Assembly: GCA_002470515.1 (NCBI GenBank)
Contig: DKML01000031.1
Coordinates: forward strand, 310,001-374,000
Length of the DNA stretch: 64,000 nucleotides
Direction: 5' to 3'
From: Proteobacteria bacterium UBA7415
Lineage (GTDB): Bacteria > Pseudomonadota > Gammaproteobacteria > Arenicellales > Arenicellaceae
Each line of letters starts with the position of its first letter. Position 1 is the first letter of the stretch. Below the pieces are notes generated by a model. It made no database searches. It saw only the letters and a program-made list of their open reading frames with translations, and was not told the origin of the DNA. Below are positions 18,033-28,442 of the stretch, piece by piece. A program made the position numbers and the translations under genes.

Positions 18033-18458
18033 TTAGCCAGCATCGCTCAAGCGCACTTTAGCTATGGTGGTCATAGTTGCAGTAACTTGACCTTTTTCGT
18101 TGCGTAGCTCGGCGCTCAAAAAGGCAATACTGCGACCTAGTTTATCAACTCGGCCAATTGCATCGAACTTACCTGCGCGGCTGGCTTCTAGAAATAGAGT
18201 TTTAAATTCCAACGTCGATACGCTATTAATCTTCTCGTTAGCCGCGAATGCCGCGTGGGTAGACACCGCGTCTAACATTGCCGAGACAAAACCACCCTGA
18301 ACAATATCACCGCTATGGCAGTAACTTTTTGAAATATCGAACTGCATAGAACAGGTCATTTTCTCGACGTCTACACCCACAATAGTGCAACCCATATCAT
18401 CTAAAAATGAAGGTCTGAATCGGCTAAGGAGTTCAATAGTTTCGGCTTCGCTACGCAT
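18033..18458 (-). CDS. PaaI-type hotdog thioesterase
   Basis: A 141-aa single hotdog-domain protein. The key segment CHSGDIVQGGFVSAMLDAVS corresponds to the HGG motif helix of PaaI-like acyl-CoA thioesterases, with the first Gly position shifted to QGG; the strand ISTLEFKTLFLEASRAGKF-type pattern follows (here NSVSTLEFKTLFLEA). Of two nearby ATGs the second (18458) has the better-spaced GGAG. It sits between the racemase and a HAD gene, all on the minus strand, in keeping with a role in acyl-CoA turnover. Substrate unknown. Confidence 0.8.
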   Translation of the reverse strand: MRSEAETIELLSRFRPSFLDDMGCTIVGVDVEKMTCSMQFDISKSYCHSGDIVQGGFVSAMLDAVSTHAAFAANEKINSVSTLEFKTLFLEASRAGKFDAIGRVDKLGRSIAFLSAELRNEKGQVTATMTTIAKVRLSDAG

Positions 18459-18527
18459 AATCATGCTCCAAGATTAAGTCTGAAAATTCCGAGGGAGGCT
18501 AGAAATGCCCATAAACAGTAGAGCGCG

Positions 18528-19178
18528 TTAGTTTAACTTGAGTAACGCGAACAACTCATCAACAGCCGGCGACACATCACCAAAAGGTACTTTAATAGTG
18601 TGCATACCCATCGCTTTAGCAGGCTTAAGATTAATACCTAAGTCATCTAAAAACACGCACTGCGATGGTTCTAAAGCCAACGCTTCGCACATCATCTCGT
18701 AAATACGCGGCTCTGGCTTACGTAAACCCGCTTTGGAGGATTCGATTACGTGATCGAACTGGCCAAATATTGCGTTCGCTGTATCAGCGTCTGCCGAATC
18801 ACCGAGCATAGCTTTGCTGTCTAAATTCGGTAAGTTGTTAGTAATGCAACCCGTTTTAAGTCCAGCCTTTTTTACGGACGCCAACGCATCGATCATCACT
18901 GGCTTTAAACTAAGACTCAACAAAGACAATAACGTGTCTCCAGATACTTCATGACCCGCTGCCGCGGTTTCTGCTGCAAAGGCTTTATCGAACTCGCCTT
19001 GAGTCATTTCAGCGCGTTCAAACTTGGCCCAGGCATTGTGATCATGATTGGTTTTAATAACTCCGCCCAGAAATTTCTCGGGCAGATTATGCGCTTGTTC
19101 AAATTTAGCAAATTCTTCAACAGGTGAACTGGTGAACACGCCGCCAAAATCAAAAATTACTGCTTGGATTGCTTGCAT
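18528..19178 (-). CDS. HAD-superfamily hydrolase, ACAD10/epoxide-hydrolase N-domain type
   Basis: A 216-aa HAD hydrolase. Motif I is FDFGGVFTSS, where the usual D-x-D has become D-F-G, as in the N-terminal phosphatase domain of soluble epoxide hydrolase and ACAD10. Motif II is in KTGCITNN, motif III in SKAGLRKPEPRIYEM and motif IV in QCVFLDDLGINLKPAKAMGM. The second Asp of motif I is replaced by Gly, so it may be a weak or specialised phosphatase. HAD proteins of this type often accompany ACAD10/11-like acyl-CoA dehydrogenases, and one is encoded at 55678-56889. Confidence 0.85.
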   Translation of the reverse strand: MQAIQAVIFDFGGVFTSSPVEEFAKFEQAHNLPEKFLGGVIKTNHDHNAWAKFERAEMTQGEFDKAFAAETAAAGHEVSGDTLLSLLSLSLKPVMIDALASVKKAGLKTGCITNNLPNLDSKAMLGDSADADTANAIFGQFDHVIESSKAGLRKPEPRIYEMMCEALALEPSQCVFLDDLGINLKPAKAMGMHTIKVPFGDVSPAVDELFALLKLN

Positions 19179-19218
19179 AGTTAGTTCTTCAAAACGGACA
19201 AAGGAATGGAGGGGGAAC

Positions 19219-20115
19219 TTATTTGTTTGGCGCGAGATTGATCTCGCCGACTACGTGCGGTCTGCGGCCTGTCGGCCCGCGCATTTCAAAGGGAATAGAG
19301 TCACCTTCTTGCTCATGCATCATCGTGACTTTTGCAGGCAGATAAACAGGCAACTTAAACGCTGCATTTATCTGCAGAGGTTGATTCCAGTTATCGTCCC
19401 ACAAGTGCGCAATGCAGCGACTCTTGCTCCACATACCGTGGGCGATGTGTCTGCGAAAGCCCAGCATTTTGGCAGTTGCTGTATAGAGGTGAATAGGATT
19501 GAAGTCGCCTGACGCCTTCGCGTAGCGTCTGCCTCGATTACCTGGAATTCCCCAAGTTTCTACATGAGCGTATTCGCGGCCTTTTTGATGTTCGCGTTTT
19601 GCCGGCTTAGAGGTTCCTAACTTGCGCCGGATAAGGACCGTAGCAATTGCTTGCCAAACCTGCTCGCCTGCAACGCTAACACTGTTAACGAAATCAACTT
19701 CGTAGCCTGTTGGGGTTGTTCGCATAGGGCTAGTAGCTACATTAAAATCTAGCGCCTCGTCTTCAGTCAACACTCGTGTTTGTGAAATCTCATTGCGTAA
19801 ATGCACAACACCAATGGGATTAAACGGAAACTCAGGTTCCAGCATCAGTTTAATCTGTAGTGCTGTAGACATGACCTGCGGAAACGTAATGGGCAGTTGG
19901 CCGTTTTCTCTAAAACCACAAACCTCTCTAAAGCGAGCCAATTGCTTGGCATTCGCGACCACACCGTTAACCTCAACACAGGAGGGAACGAGTTCGGGTG
20001 TATCGGTTTTCGTCTTGCTCACCAATCCCGCGCGCAACAGCATAAAGGCTGCATTAGGCAGCTTACTTAACGTGCACGTTTTTAACGCTTGGGAGCTTGG
20101 AGCTGAATTTTGCAT
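19219..20115 (-). CDS. MaoC-like enoyl-CoA hydratase family protein
   Basis: A 298-aa hotdog protein with an (R)-hydratase-type motif in the C-terminal half: RRYAKASGDFNPIHLYTATA followed by GFRRHIAHGMWS, giving the Asp and His of the MaoC dehydratase active site (D-x-N-P-x-H). The N-terminal half is a degenerate second hotdog, as in the 2-enoyl-CoA hydratase 2 / fatty-acid-synthase DH-like proteins. It probably hydrates a trans-2-enoyl-CoA to the (R)-3-hydroxyacyl-CoA. It lies between the HAD gene and a small ABM gene on the same strand. Confidence 0.85.
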   Translation of the reverse strand: MQNSAPSSQALKTCTLSKLPNAAFMLLRAGLVSKTKTDTPELVPSCVEVNGVVANAKQLARFREVCGFRENGQLPITFPQVMSTALQIKLMLEPEFPFNPIGVVHLRNEISQTRVLTEDEALDFNVATSPMRTTPTGYEVDFVNSVSVAGEQVWQAIATVLIRRKLGTSKPAKREHQKGREYAHVETWGIPGNRGRRYAKASGDFNPIHLYTATAKMLGFRRHIAHGMWSKSRCIAHLWDDNWNQPLQINAAFKLPVYLPAKVTMMHEQEGDSIPFEMRGPTGRRPHVVGEINLAPNK

Positions 20116-20130
20116 GGCTACACGTCTGTT

Positions 20131-20421
20131 TTAAACAGCGTCTAAAACCTCAATATCTGGTGCGGCAGCAACCATGCTGACCAACACTTTATTGGCCTCA
20201 ATAAAATAGTCGGTCTTGCTGTGGGCTTTCATGTCGTCCATCGAAGTATAGCGCTCTAATACTTTGTATTCCTGTGGATCACTTTTACTGCGATGCAAGG
20301 CATAAAACTCCGCACCTTTTTCATTCGCTAATACTTGCTCTGCCAACTTAGTGAACACAGCTTCGAACTCTGCATTCTTACCTTCCTGTACTTTAATTGT
20401 TGCGATTACGCCAAAAGCCAT
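20131..20421 (-). CDS. ABM-fold (antibiotic biosynthesis monooxygenase-type) protein
   Basis: A 96-aa dimeric alpha-beta barrel protein: FGVIATIKVQEGKNAEFEAV at the N-terminus, GAEFYALHRSKSDPQEYKVL and ERYTSMDDMKAHSKTDYF. The family includes cofactor-free quinone monooxygenases and small stress or dye-decolourising relatives, so only the fold is secure. AAGGTG lies six bases before the ATG. It precedes the MaoC gene by 15 bases and is probably co-transcribed with it. Confidence 0.82.
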   Translation of the reverse strand: MAFGVIATIKVQEGKNAEFEAVFTKLAEQVLANEKGAEFYALHRSKSDPQEYKVLERYTSMDDMKAHSKTDYFIEANKVLVSMVAAAPDIEVLDAV

Positions 20422-20527
20422 GCTGCACCTTTTATCTCGGATGATGTTAATGTTTATGTAGAAGACAGCCCTAGAGTATAGCGAAAAGAGTTTCTTTGCT
20501 TAAGCATCTGATGATGCTCGATATTGC

Positions 20528-22174
<1,647 letters not shown>

Positions 22175-22355
22175 TTACTGCTAGGCGTCGCGCGCTCTGG
22201 TTACGGTTCTAGTCGAGAGAGTACTGTCTATTAATGGATTATAACGGTATGAGAGAAATTGTTTTGAGAAGCGCTGTAGCTAGGCGGATTGGCAATCGAT
22301 GATACGGAGATTTGAGGAAATCGAACGAGTAAAAACGAGAACAAGATTGCTGCCC

Positions 22356-22384
22356 CGCCGGCAATTGGGTTTTGGTTGCCGGCG
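22356..22384. terminator. Inverted repeat between pgm and the DUF2975 gene, possible terminator
   Basis: CGCCGGCAA (22356-22364) pairs with TTGCCGGCG (22376-22384), a 9-bp GC-rich stem with an 11-base loop. It lies about 70 bases after the DUF2975 stop codon on the minus strand. There is no T run on either side, so it may be a transcript-end stabiliser or a regulator site rather than an intrinsic terminator. Confidence 0.4.
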
Positions 22385-22452
22385 AAGCAGAGTATAAATT
22401 CAAAGAGATAACATCGTTGTTAGAAGATTTCGAACATGCAACTAGCTAACAA

Positions 22453-23079
22453 CTACACCACCTCAATTGAATCAGGATTACGCATAAAGGCAGCGGCTAG
22501 AATGATCATCGCTAGCGGGAAGATAAAGAGAGTCATAAAGCTTAAGAAAAGCGAAACCTCAAATACTCCTTGAATGATAGCGATTACCGCAAATATCTTA
22601 AGTACTGAAGGCACCGGAACCGCGGCACGTAATAAGGCAATACCTAAGATGATATCTAAGATACCAAAAAGGATCATCGAGCCTGCGGCTATGGTCATTG
22701 CGGAACCTACCAAATAGCCTTCGTTGCTTGCAAGCGTATCCGCTGACATAGTGCTGGCGTATAGATCCAACACAAGAGTGCCAGTAAATATGGCGTTCAG
22801 TGCAATGATGATCCAGATTACGATATTCAAACTGCTGTAATTGAGCTGGTCGTTCAACAGGTGTATTAACTTAAAGTACACATACATCGTTAACAAGCCT
22901 AAGACTAAAAACAACACATCACTCAAATCTAGCGTTGAGATGTTGATAAACAATCCCGCCACCATATCGGCGCCTTCCATGCCAATGCCCATGGGCATTT
23001 GGCCAATCCAATAGATTGGAAAGAGTATCGCTACAGCCACGGCAGCCAAAGCAGGTAATAAATAATCAGTGTTTTTCAT
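22453..23079 (-). CDS. DUF2975-type membrane protein
   Basis: A 208-aa protein with four main hydrophobic segments (residues about 6-25, 38-55, 90-110, 130-200 combined). Start taken at the ATG at 23079, which has GGAG nine bases upstream; the longer frame to 23148 would run into the Xre gene. The family is regularly encoded next to a small Cro/CI-like repressor, as here, 28 bases downstream of one. Function unknown; such pairs are suspected of sensing envelope or stress signals, but that is not shown by the sequence. Confidence 0.75.
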   Translation of the reverse strand: MKNTDYLLPALAAVAVAILFPIYWIGQMPMGIGMEGADMVAGLFINISTLDLSDVLFLVLGLLTMYVYFKLIHLLNDQLNYSSLNIVIWIIIALNAIFTGTLVLDLYASTMSADTLASNEGYLVGSAMTIAAGSMILFGILDIILGIALLRAAVPVPSVLKIFAVIAIIQGVFEVSLFLSFMTLFIFPLAMIILAAAFMRNPDSIEVV

Positions 23080-23107
23080 TAAAAATCTCCAAAGAGAATA
23101 ACTGAGG

Positions 23108-23335
23108 CTATGCGTCGTCAGTTGGTTTAGGTTCGCCCACATACTCAAGAATGTCGCCAGGTTGGCAAGCCAACTCTTGGCATATTGCAGACAGAGTCGT
23201 AAAGCGAATAGCTTTAACTCGGCCCGTCTTGAGCAGTGAAAGGTTTGTCATTGAAATACCAATTCTCTGTGAAAGCTCTTTCAAAGAGATTTTGTTCTTG
23301 GCCATCTCGACATCTAGGTTTATTTGAATATCCAT
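23108..23335 (-). CDS. Small Xre/YozG-type helix-turn-helix regulator
   Basis: A 75-aa protein almost entirely made of one helix-turn-helix: NKISLKELSQRIGISMTNLS followed by LLKTGRVKAIRFTTLSAICQ and ELACQPGDILEYV. This is the Cro/CI (HTH_26, YozG-like) pattern typical of the regulator that accompanies DUF2975 membrane proteins. It probably controls its own two-gene operon. Confidence 0.88.
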   Translation of the reverse strand: MDIQINLDVEMAKNKISLKELSQRIGISMTNLSLLKTGRVKAIRFTTLSAICQELACQPGDILEYVGEPKPTDDA

Positions 23336-23609
23336 GCGCGCATCTTAATTGACAATTTTATCTAAATCAATAATTATTTTATTTTTATCATAAACTATTT
23401 AATGCTAAGTATGGTTTTGGCTAGTTCACAGAAGAGCTTGAGGATCGTAACTTGCCCTTGCAATGCGTCAGGAAACAATAAGAATGATCATCTAGGCGGT
23501 GTGGCACTATATGGTCACTAATATTGCCACTAATATGGGGTACTCATAAAGATCTATTGGGTTTGTTAGAGTCAACGCATTGAGAGACGATTAGAAATGG
23601 AGAGAAAAC

Positions 23610-24146
23610 ATGTTTGAATCTGTAATTGAGTTTTGGTTTAACGAGTTAGAGCCAAAAATGTGGTGGCAAAAATCTGATGACTTGGACGCAACAATTAACT
23701 CACGGTTTGGCGAACTATTAGTTCAAGCCGCGAAAGGTGAGCTATTCGGTTGGCGTGAGACCGCAAAAGGCGCTTTGGCAGAAGTAATAGTGCTTGACCA
23801 GTTCTCTCGCAATATCCATCGCGATACACGCAAAGCATTTGAATGCGATCCACTGGCATTGGCTCTGTCGCAATTTGCGATAAGTACCGGGGCTGATAAA
23901 GAGCTTTCTGTAGATGAGCGTAAATTTCTATACATGCCATTTATGCACAGTGAGTCAAAAGTGATTCATGCAGAAGCATTAAGGCTTTTCTCTGAGCTAG
24001 GCAGCCCACAGAACCTTGAATTTGAGCTCAAACATAAAGTAATCATCGATCGTTTTGGTCGCTACCCACATCGAAATAAAATACTGGGACGCGAGTCTAC
24101 CGCCGAAGAAATCGACTTTTTGAAGCAAGATGGGTCTAGCTTTTAG
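23610..24146 (+). CDS. DUF924 family protein
   Basis: A 178-aa all-helical protein. Diagnostic segments are VIEFWFNELEPKMWWQKS, LAEVIVLDQFSRNIHRDT and KFLYMPFMHSESKVIHAEAL, all characteristic of the DUF924 (TPR-like) family. GGAGAG precedes the ATG at 23610. Biochemical function is unknown for the family. It is transcribed divergently from the Xre/DUF2975 pair and appears monocistronic. Confidence 0.88.
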   Translation: MFESVIEFWFNELEPKMWWQKSDDLDATINSRFGELLVQAAKGELFGWRETAKGALAEVIVLDQFSRNIHRDTRKAFECDPLALALSQFAISTGADKELSVDERKFLYMPFMHSESKVIHAEALRLFSELGSPQNLEFELKHKVIIDRFGRYPHRNKILGRESTAEEIDFLKQDGSSF

Positions 24147-24331
24147 CCAAGCTTTACCAGCAAGTTTTGGACCCAAACCATTTCACTCAAGTTCCGCCGT
24201 GCTTTAAGATGGTTATAACTCGCGCCTTATAAGACAGCTGTTTGCAGCATGTAGCTGGAGGTCGATGCAACTAAAACAACAATAAAATCAAACGGCGAAG
24301 TCAATTCTGCCCAATTGATTCGGAGGCTTTA

Positions 24332-25054
24332 ATGTCAAAAGTAATCATGGTTCTATACGGTGGCGTCGCCTATTTCATTGGTGTCGTGGGCTTAGTCAGT
24401 ATAATCGTTGTGCTTGCAGGCTTGATGCCTTGGGGATTTCTATCTTTAGCCAACATGGACATGAGCAGTGCGATTGCCTGGAACATTGCATTAGTGGCTG
24501 TATGGGGGATCATCCATTCAGTAATGGCACGCCCGTCGTTTAAGCAAAAACTTACACAGTTCATTCCCGAACCTGCAGAGCGGCCTACTTACGTTTTGAT
24601 TGCAGGTATCACCAGTGTTGCCCTCGTAGGCTACTGGCAGCCGATCGAGGGAATCGTTTGGTCTATTCAAAACGACGCATTGGCTATGACGCTATGGGGC
24701 ATCTTTGTATTCGGCTGGGCATTCCTGTTGCTAGCTACATTCGCGATTAACCATTTCGACTTGTTTGGTTTAAGGCAAGTCTACTATTACGCAAAAGGCG
24801 AAAATCGGCCACCACTCGCTTTTGTCAAACGAATGATGTACGCCCATATTCGACACCCAATTCAGACCGGTGTGTTAATTGGAGTGTGGGCAACGCCCAC
24901 AATGTCTAATACGCAAGTTATTCTAAGCGTAGGTTTTACGGCGTATATTTTTGTTGGTCTTTGGTTTGAAGAGCGAGACTTAATCGCTGCTCACGGCGAA
25001 GAGTATCTAAGCTATAAGGCCGAAACGGGTATGGTACTGCCACGAATTAAATAA
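24332..25054 (+). CDS. mddA: Methanethiol S-methyltransferase-like membrane protein (MddA)
   Basis: A 240-aa integral membrane protein with five to six transmembrane segments, related to NnrU and isoprenylcysteine methyltransferases. Features that point to the MddA branch are IIHSVMARPSFKQKL, AINHFDLFGLRQVYYY, IRHPIQTGVLIGVWATPTMS and the C-terminal WFEERDLIAAHGEEYLSY, which together form the SAM and substrate region. MddA methylates methanethiol with S-adenosylmethionine to give dimethyl sulfide. A strong ribosome-binding site (CGGAGG, 6 bases) supports the start. The gene stands alone; no methionine gamma-lyase lies nearby to supply methanethiol. Confidence 0.75.
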   Translation: MSKVIMVLYGGVAYFIGVVGLVSIIVVLAGLMPWGFLSLANMDMSSAIAWNIALVAVWGIIHSVMARPSFKQKLTQFIPEPAERPTYVLIAGITSVALVGYWQPIEGIVWSIQNDALAMTLWGIFVFGWAFLLLATFAINHFDLFGLRQVYYYAKGENRPPLAFVKRMMYAHIRHPIQTGVLIGVWATPTMSNTQVILSVGFTAYIFVGLWFEERDLIAAHGEEYLSYKAETGMVLPRIK

Positions 25055-25068
25055 CAGCCCAGCACGCC

Positions 25069-25509
25069 TCAGCGAGTAGCTCGCATTGGTTGGGCTATTT
25101 GTTGGACTAGGCAAATCTTCAGCAGACCAAATACTATAAAAAGTATTTTTTCCGCTGATATTTCTATACTTGCTCCTGGTGCATTCATACTAGTGGCCAT
25201 CATTACTTCGGTAAAGATCTGCGCAAATGGGTAGACCATCAACGCTATACCACCGCCAATTCCTAAACGAGCTCGTCCTGGTCTAGCCAGAAAACTAGCG
25301 AACAGCAGAAAGGACAAAGCCAAAACACCATTGGATATCCATAACCAGGCGCTTGCTTGCTTAATTTGCGCGAGAGTAAACTCTAATGCGTGCTCATGGT
25401 GTTGGGTCAGTTCGTCTGAATATGAATCGGGGTACAACACTCCCCACAGAGGGTAGGCTATAAGTACTACTGCACTTATAATCAAAACACTTCGGGTCGC
25501 TAGTCTCAT
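25069..25509 (-). CDS. Small membrane protein of unknown function
   Basis: A 146-aa protein with about four transmembrane segments: residues 7-27, 52-73, 83-105 and 118-135. Between the first and second lies a His/Glu-rich loop (LTQHHEHALEFTLAQIKQ). I do not recognise a family. It converges on the mddA-like gene with only 14 bases between stop codons, so it belongs to a separate transcript. Confidence 0.6.
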   Translation of the reverse strand: MRLATRSVLIISAVVLIAYPLWGVLYPDSYSDELTQHHEHALEFTLAQIKQASAWLWISNGVLALSFLLFASFLARPGRARLGIGGGIALMVYPFAQIFTEVMMATSMNAPGASIEISAEKILFIVFGLLKICLVQQIAQPMRATR

Positions 25510-25688
25510 TGCGGCTCGTCCTTAAATTAATGTTGCGTCGAGTATACTGGACGTTTCGTTGACTCGTACAGTCGAGGTTTAATTTATGTCACGCAACAAA
25601 GCGCACGGCGACCCTGTTAGCACTCTAAATGTGTTGGTGTAGAATTCTCTATTCGCAAACTTTTCATAATCATTAAGCGCATTAAGCA

Positions 25689-26663
25689 ATGCTTCAACCG
25701 AAACCCGATTTGACTCGCACAAGTTACAAAACCAACGCTAATACCTTTTTAGCCCAGTTCTCACGTTTAGGCATCGTTTGCTTGTGCTTGGCATTTCAAG
25801 CTTGCAGTAACAATGGCGAAGGCGAACAGCTTTGCTCTGCGTCCCTCGCAGAGCAGGATGAGTATGTCACGATCCCGCAAGGCGACTTCATAATGTCTGC
25901 CTTACCAATGTATACAGAAGAAGGTTCTCCTTCACGAGTCACGGTTCAGACATTTGAAATTCAAGCGACCGAGGTCAGCAATTCTCAATTTGGCGAATTC
26001 GTTACTGCGACTTCGTATGTTACCGACGCAGAGAGATCGCGCCAAGTTGCAGAGGAAGAAGGCTCCGCAGTGTTTGCCAGCAGTTCGGCTGATGTGACGA
26101 TGGACGATGAATCGACCATTGATCAGTGGTCCCTAGTAAAAGGGGCTACATGGCGAAAGCCTTTAGGATCAAACCATGCCTTTACCGCCAACCCAGACCA
26201 CCCAACAGTTCACGTATCACTAAGAGATGCGCGAGCCTACGCGCAATGGGCTGGGGGTCGTTTACCAACAGAGCTGGAATGGGAGTATGCGGCCAGTTTA
26301 GGTCTGCCCGACACTAGCCGCGCAGACTCTGGAGCTTATGACACTAAGGGAGATCCGATAGCGAATACTTGGCAAGGCGTTTTCCCGATTATTGATTCAG
26401 GTAAAGACGGCTTTAAGGGCTCGTCACCTGTGGGATGTTTTCCTCCGAGTAAAATTGGGCTGTATGACATGATTGGTAACGTGTGGGAATGGACCGATAC
26501 CCCGAGTAGCCAAACAACACACCTGATTAAAGGCGGATCATTTTTGTGCGCCAACAACTTTTGTAAACGTTACCGTGCTGCGGCACGACAAAGCCAGGAT
26601 ATTGACTTCTCAACCAACCATATTGGTTTTAGGCTGGTGCGAGCGACAGACTCCAGTCTCTAG
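25689..26663 (+). CDS. Formylglycine-generating enzyme (sulfatase-modifying factor)
   Basis: A 324-aa SUMF1/FGE-domain protein that oxidises a cysteine in the sulfatase signature to C-alpha-formylglycine. The pair of active-site, copper-binding cysteines of true FGEs is present as Cys287 and Cys292 in KGGSFLCANNFCKRYRAAAR, and the C-terminus NHIGFRLVR is typical. NVWEWTDTP and LPTELEWEYAASLG are other family marks. Near residues 30-40 LGIVCLCLAFQAC resembles a lipoprotein signal, which would make it membrane-attached on the periplasmic side, although the signal is preceded by about 28 unusual residues; the true start may be later. It converges on the sulfatase gene (38 bases between ends), its evident client. 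Confidence 0.88.
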   Translation: MLQPKPDLTRTSYKTNANTFLAQFSRLGIVCLCLAFQACSNNGEGEQLCSASLAEQDEYVTIPQGDFIMSALPMYTEEGSPSRVTVQTFEIQATEVSNSQFGEFVTATSYVTDAERSRQVAEEEGSAVFASSSADVTMDDESTIDQWSLVKGATWRKPLGSNHAFTANPDHPTVHVSLRDARAYAQWAGGRLPTELEWEYAASLGLPDTSRADSGAYDTKGDPIANTWQGVFPIIDSGKDGFKGSSPVGCFPPSKIGLYDMIGNVWEWTDTPSSQTTHLIKGGSFLCANNFCKRYRAAARQSQDIDFSTNHIGFRLVRATDSSL

Positions 26664-26701
26664 CTTTATAAACCGAGAAGCAAACGCTTATCAGTTAACA
26701 C

Positions 26702-28405
26702 CTAGAGGGGCGTGTAAACATACTCGTCCCCTTCTTCAAACGATTCGTCGATCGTTTTATCAATAAGTACAGGCGCCTGTACTGTTGCTGGAAACAAGGG
26801 TTTACGCGCACTTGCATTATATTGATCAAGCAACGCTTGCAGCTCTGAAACTATATCGGGTCGTAGTTCAGCAAGATTGTTTTTCTCAGTAGGATCTACG
26901 TTCAAATCATATAACCACATTTTTTGCCCGTCCGTACGGCGGTCATTAAGTTGTAGCTTCCAATTTTTATGGCGTACAACTTGAGAATGATCAATAACCC
27001 AAAACAAAGTATCTCTAGACCATACCTCTGCACTGCTTTGCGTTCCTGTTTGCCCATCGACACTGAGTAACGGCAGCACGCTTTTTCCGTCGATTTCTAT
27101 GTTGTCTGGCACCTGAGTTTGAGCGGCCGCAAGCAGGGTCGGCATTATATCAATGTGGGCTACTGGTGTTTCGACTTGTGTTCCGGCGGTTAGCTTAGCA
27201 GGCCACTTCATGAACATCGGAACCCGTATACCACCCTCAAATGAGGTAGCCTTCCACCCCCTAAATGGCTGGTTGATCTCGGGCAATCCAATATAGCCAG
27301 GCCCACCATTATCACTAGTAAACATTATTATGGTGTTGTCGCTTAAACCCTGCTCTTCGAGCGATTCGGTGATGCGACCAACGCTGCGATCCAACGCTCG
27401 AATCATCGCGGCGTACACTCTCAGGCGGTGTGGCTTTATATCGCCAACGGCAAGATAGTCTTCGCGTGTTGCTTGTAAGGGCGTATGGATACCCCAATGA
27501 GCTAAATACAGAAAAAACGGTCTGTTCTTATTTTTCTCAATGACCCGAATTGATTCGTCGGTCCAATAGTCAGTTAAGTAACCGCCAGGCACAAAACTCT
27601 CTCCATCTGGGTCATTAAAGCTGGCGGCATAACGCATTCGCGCCCATAAAAAAGCATCAATGGGATCAAAGTCCATCGTGGCGTTCACAACATTTGGGCT
27701 GTCCTCATTTAGATACAAACCACTTTGCATGAGTAAACTGTCCTCAAAACCTTGGTGGTTGGGCGCCATACCATTGTTACGGCCTAGATGCCACTTACCA
27801 ATATGTGCTGTGTAGTAGCCTCTGTCTTTTAAAATTTCTGCCACCGTCACCTCTTCGGCTGGCAAACCTTGGTTTTCAAAAAGAGGTTTTGTCGCAGCCA
27901 ACTCGGCATCAAACTCCGCAGGAGGCATTCCTGTTCCTGACGCGTTCAAAATACCGGTAATTAGTTTCCCCATCCCATCTGGCGTTGGTGTGAACGCTAG
28001 GCCCGTTCGACTGGGGTACCGGCCAGTCATCAACATGCCTCGCGATATCGCGCAGGTATTGGCGCCCGAATAGGACTGCCGAAACACTACACCATCGTTC
28101 GCAAGCTGATCGATATTGGGTGTTTGTATACGGCCGCCCGCCACACCGCCACCAAACGTAGAGATGTCGTTAAAGCCAAGGTCATCGGCTACGATTAAGA
28201 TAATGTTGGGCGGCCTTTCGTTGCTCGGTGTCTCGGCTTCTACCGGCCCCTGCCCCCAAGGCACTAGGTGAAACGGCTTGATATCCGCGTATTGCCGATC
28301 CGTTTTAAAACTAACCAAAGCAAGTAATATATCTGTGCGCTTGTACCACGCGGTTGCACCCGCAAGCGCAATAATAACTAAGCCAATGACTAGATTCTTT
28401 TTCAC
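26702..28405 (-). CDS. Arylsulfatase-type sulfatase
   Basis: A 567-aa type I sulfatase with an N-terminal signal anchor (NLVIGLVIIALAGATAW). The metal site NIILIVADDLGFND, the modification site with Cys118 in GANTCAISRGMLMTGRYPSR, the catalytic IGKWHLGRN, and MFTSDNGGPGYIGLPE are all visible. The modified cysteine is followed by A-I-S-R, so the usual proline at +2 (C-x-P-S-R) is replaced by Ile. It would hydrolyse a sulfate ester outside the cytoplasm, perhaps an algal polysaccharide or aryl sulfate. Last gene of the long acs run, 37 bases after the GST gene; the maturation enzyme lies on the opposite strand next to it. Confidence 0.92.
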   Translation of the reverse strand: MKKNLVIGLVIIALAGATAWYKRTDILLALVSFKTDRQYADIKPFHLVPWGQGPVEAETPSNERPPNIILIVADDLGFNDISTFGGGVAGGRIQTPNIDQLANDGVVFRQSYSGANTCAISRGMLMTGRYPSRTGLAFTPTPDGMGKLITGILNASGTGMPPAEFDAELAATKPLFENQGLPAEEVTVAEILKDRGYYTAHIGKWHLGRNNGMAPNHQGFEDSLLMQSGLYLNEDSPNVVNATMDFDPIDAFLWARMRYAASFNDPDGESFVPGGYLTDYWTDESIRVIEKNKNRPFFLYLAHWGIHTPLQATREDYLAVGDIKPHRLRVYAAMIRALDRSVGRITESLEEQGLSDNTIIMFTSDNGGPGYIGLPEINQPFRGWKATSFEGGIRVPMFMKWPAKLTAGTQVETPVAHIDIMPTLLAAAQTQVPDNIEIDGKSVLPLLSVDGQTGTQSSAEVWSRDTLFWVIDHSQVVRHKNWKLQLNDRRTDGQKMWLYDLNVDPTEKNNLAELRPDIVSELQALLDQYNASARKPLFPATVQAPVLIDKTIDESFEEGDEYVYTPL

Positions 28406-28442
28406 CTTTTAAGCCTCTTTAATGTAATGGTACTGAGTCAAC

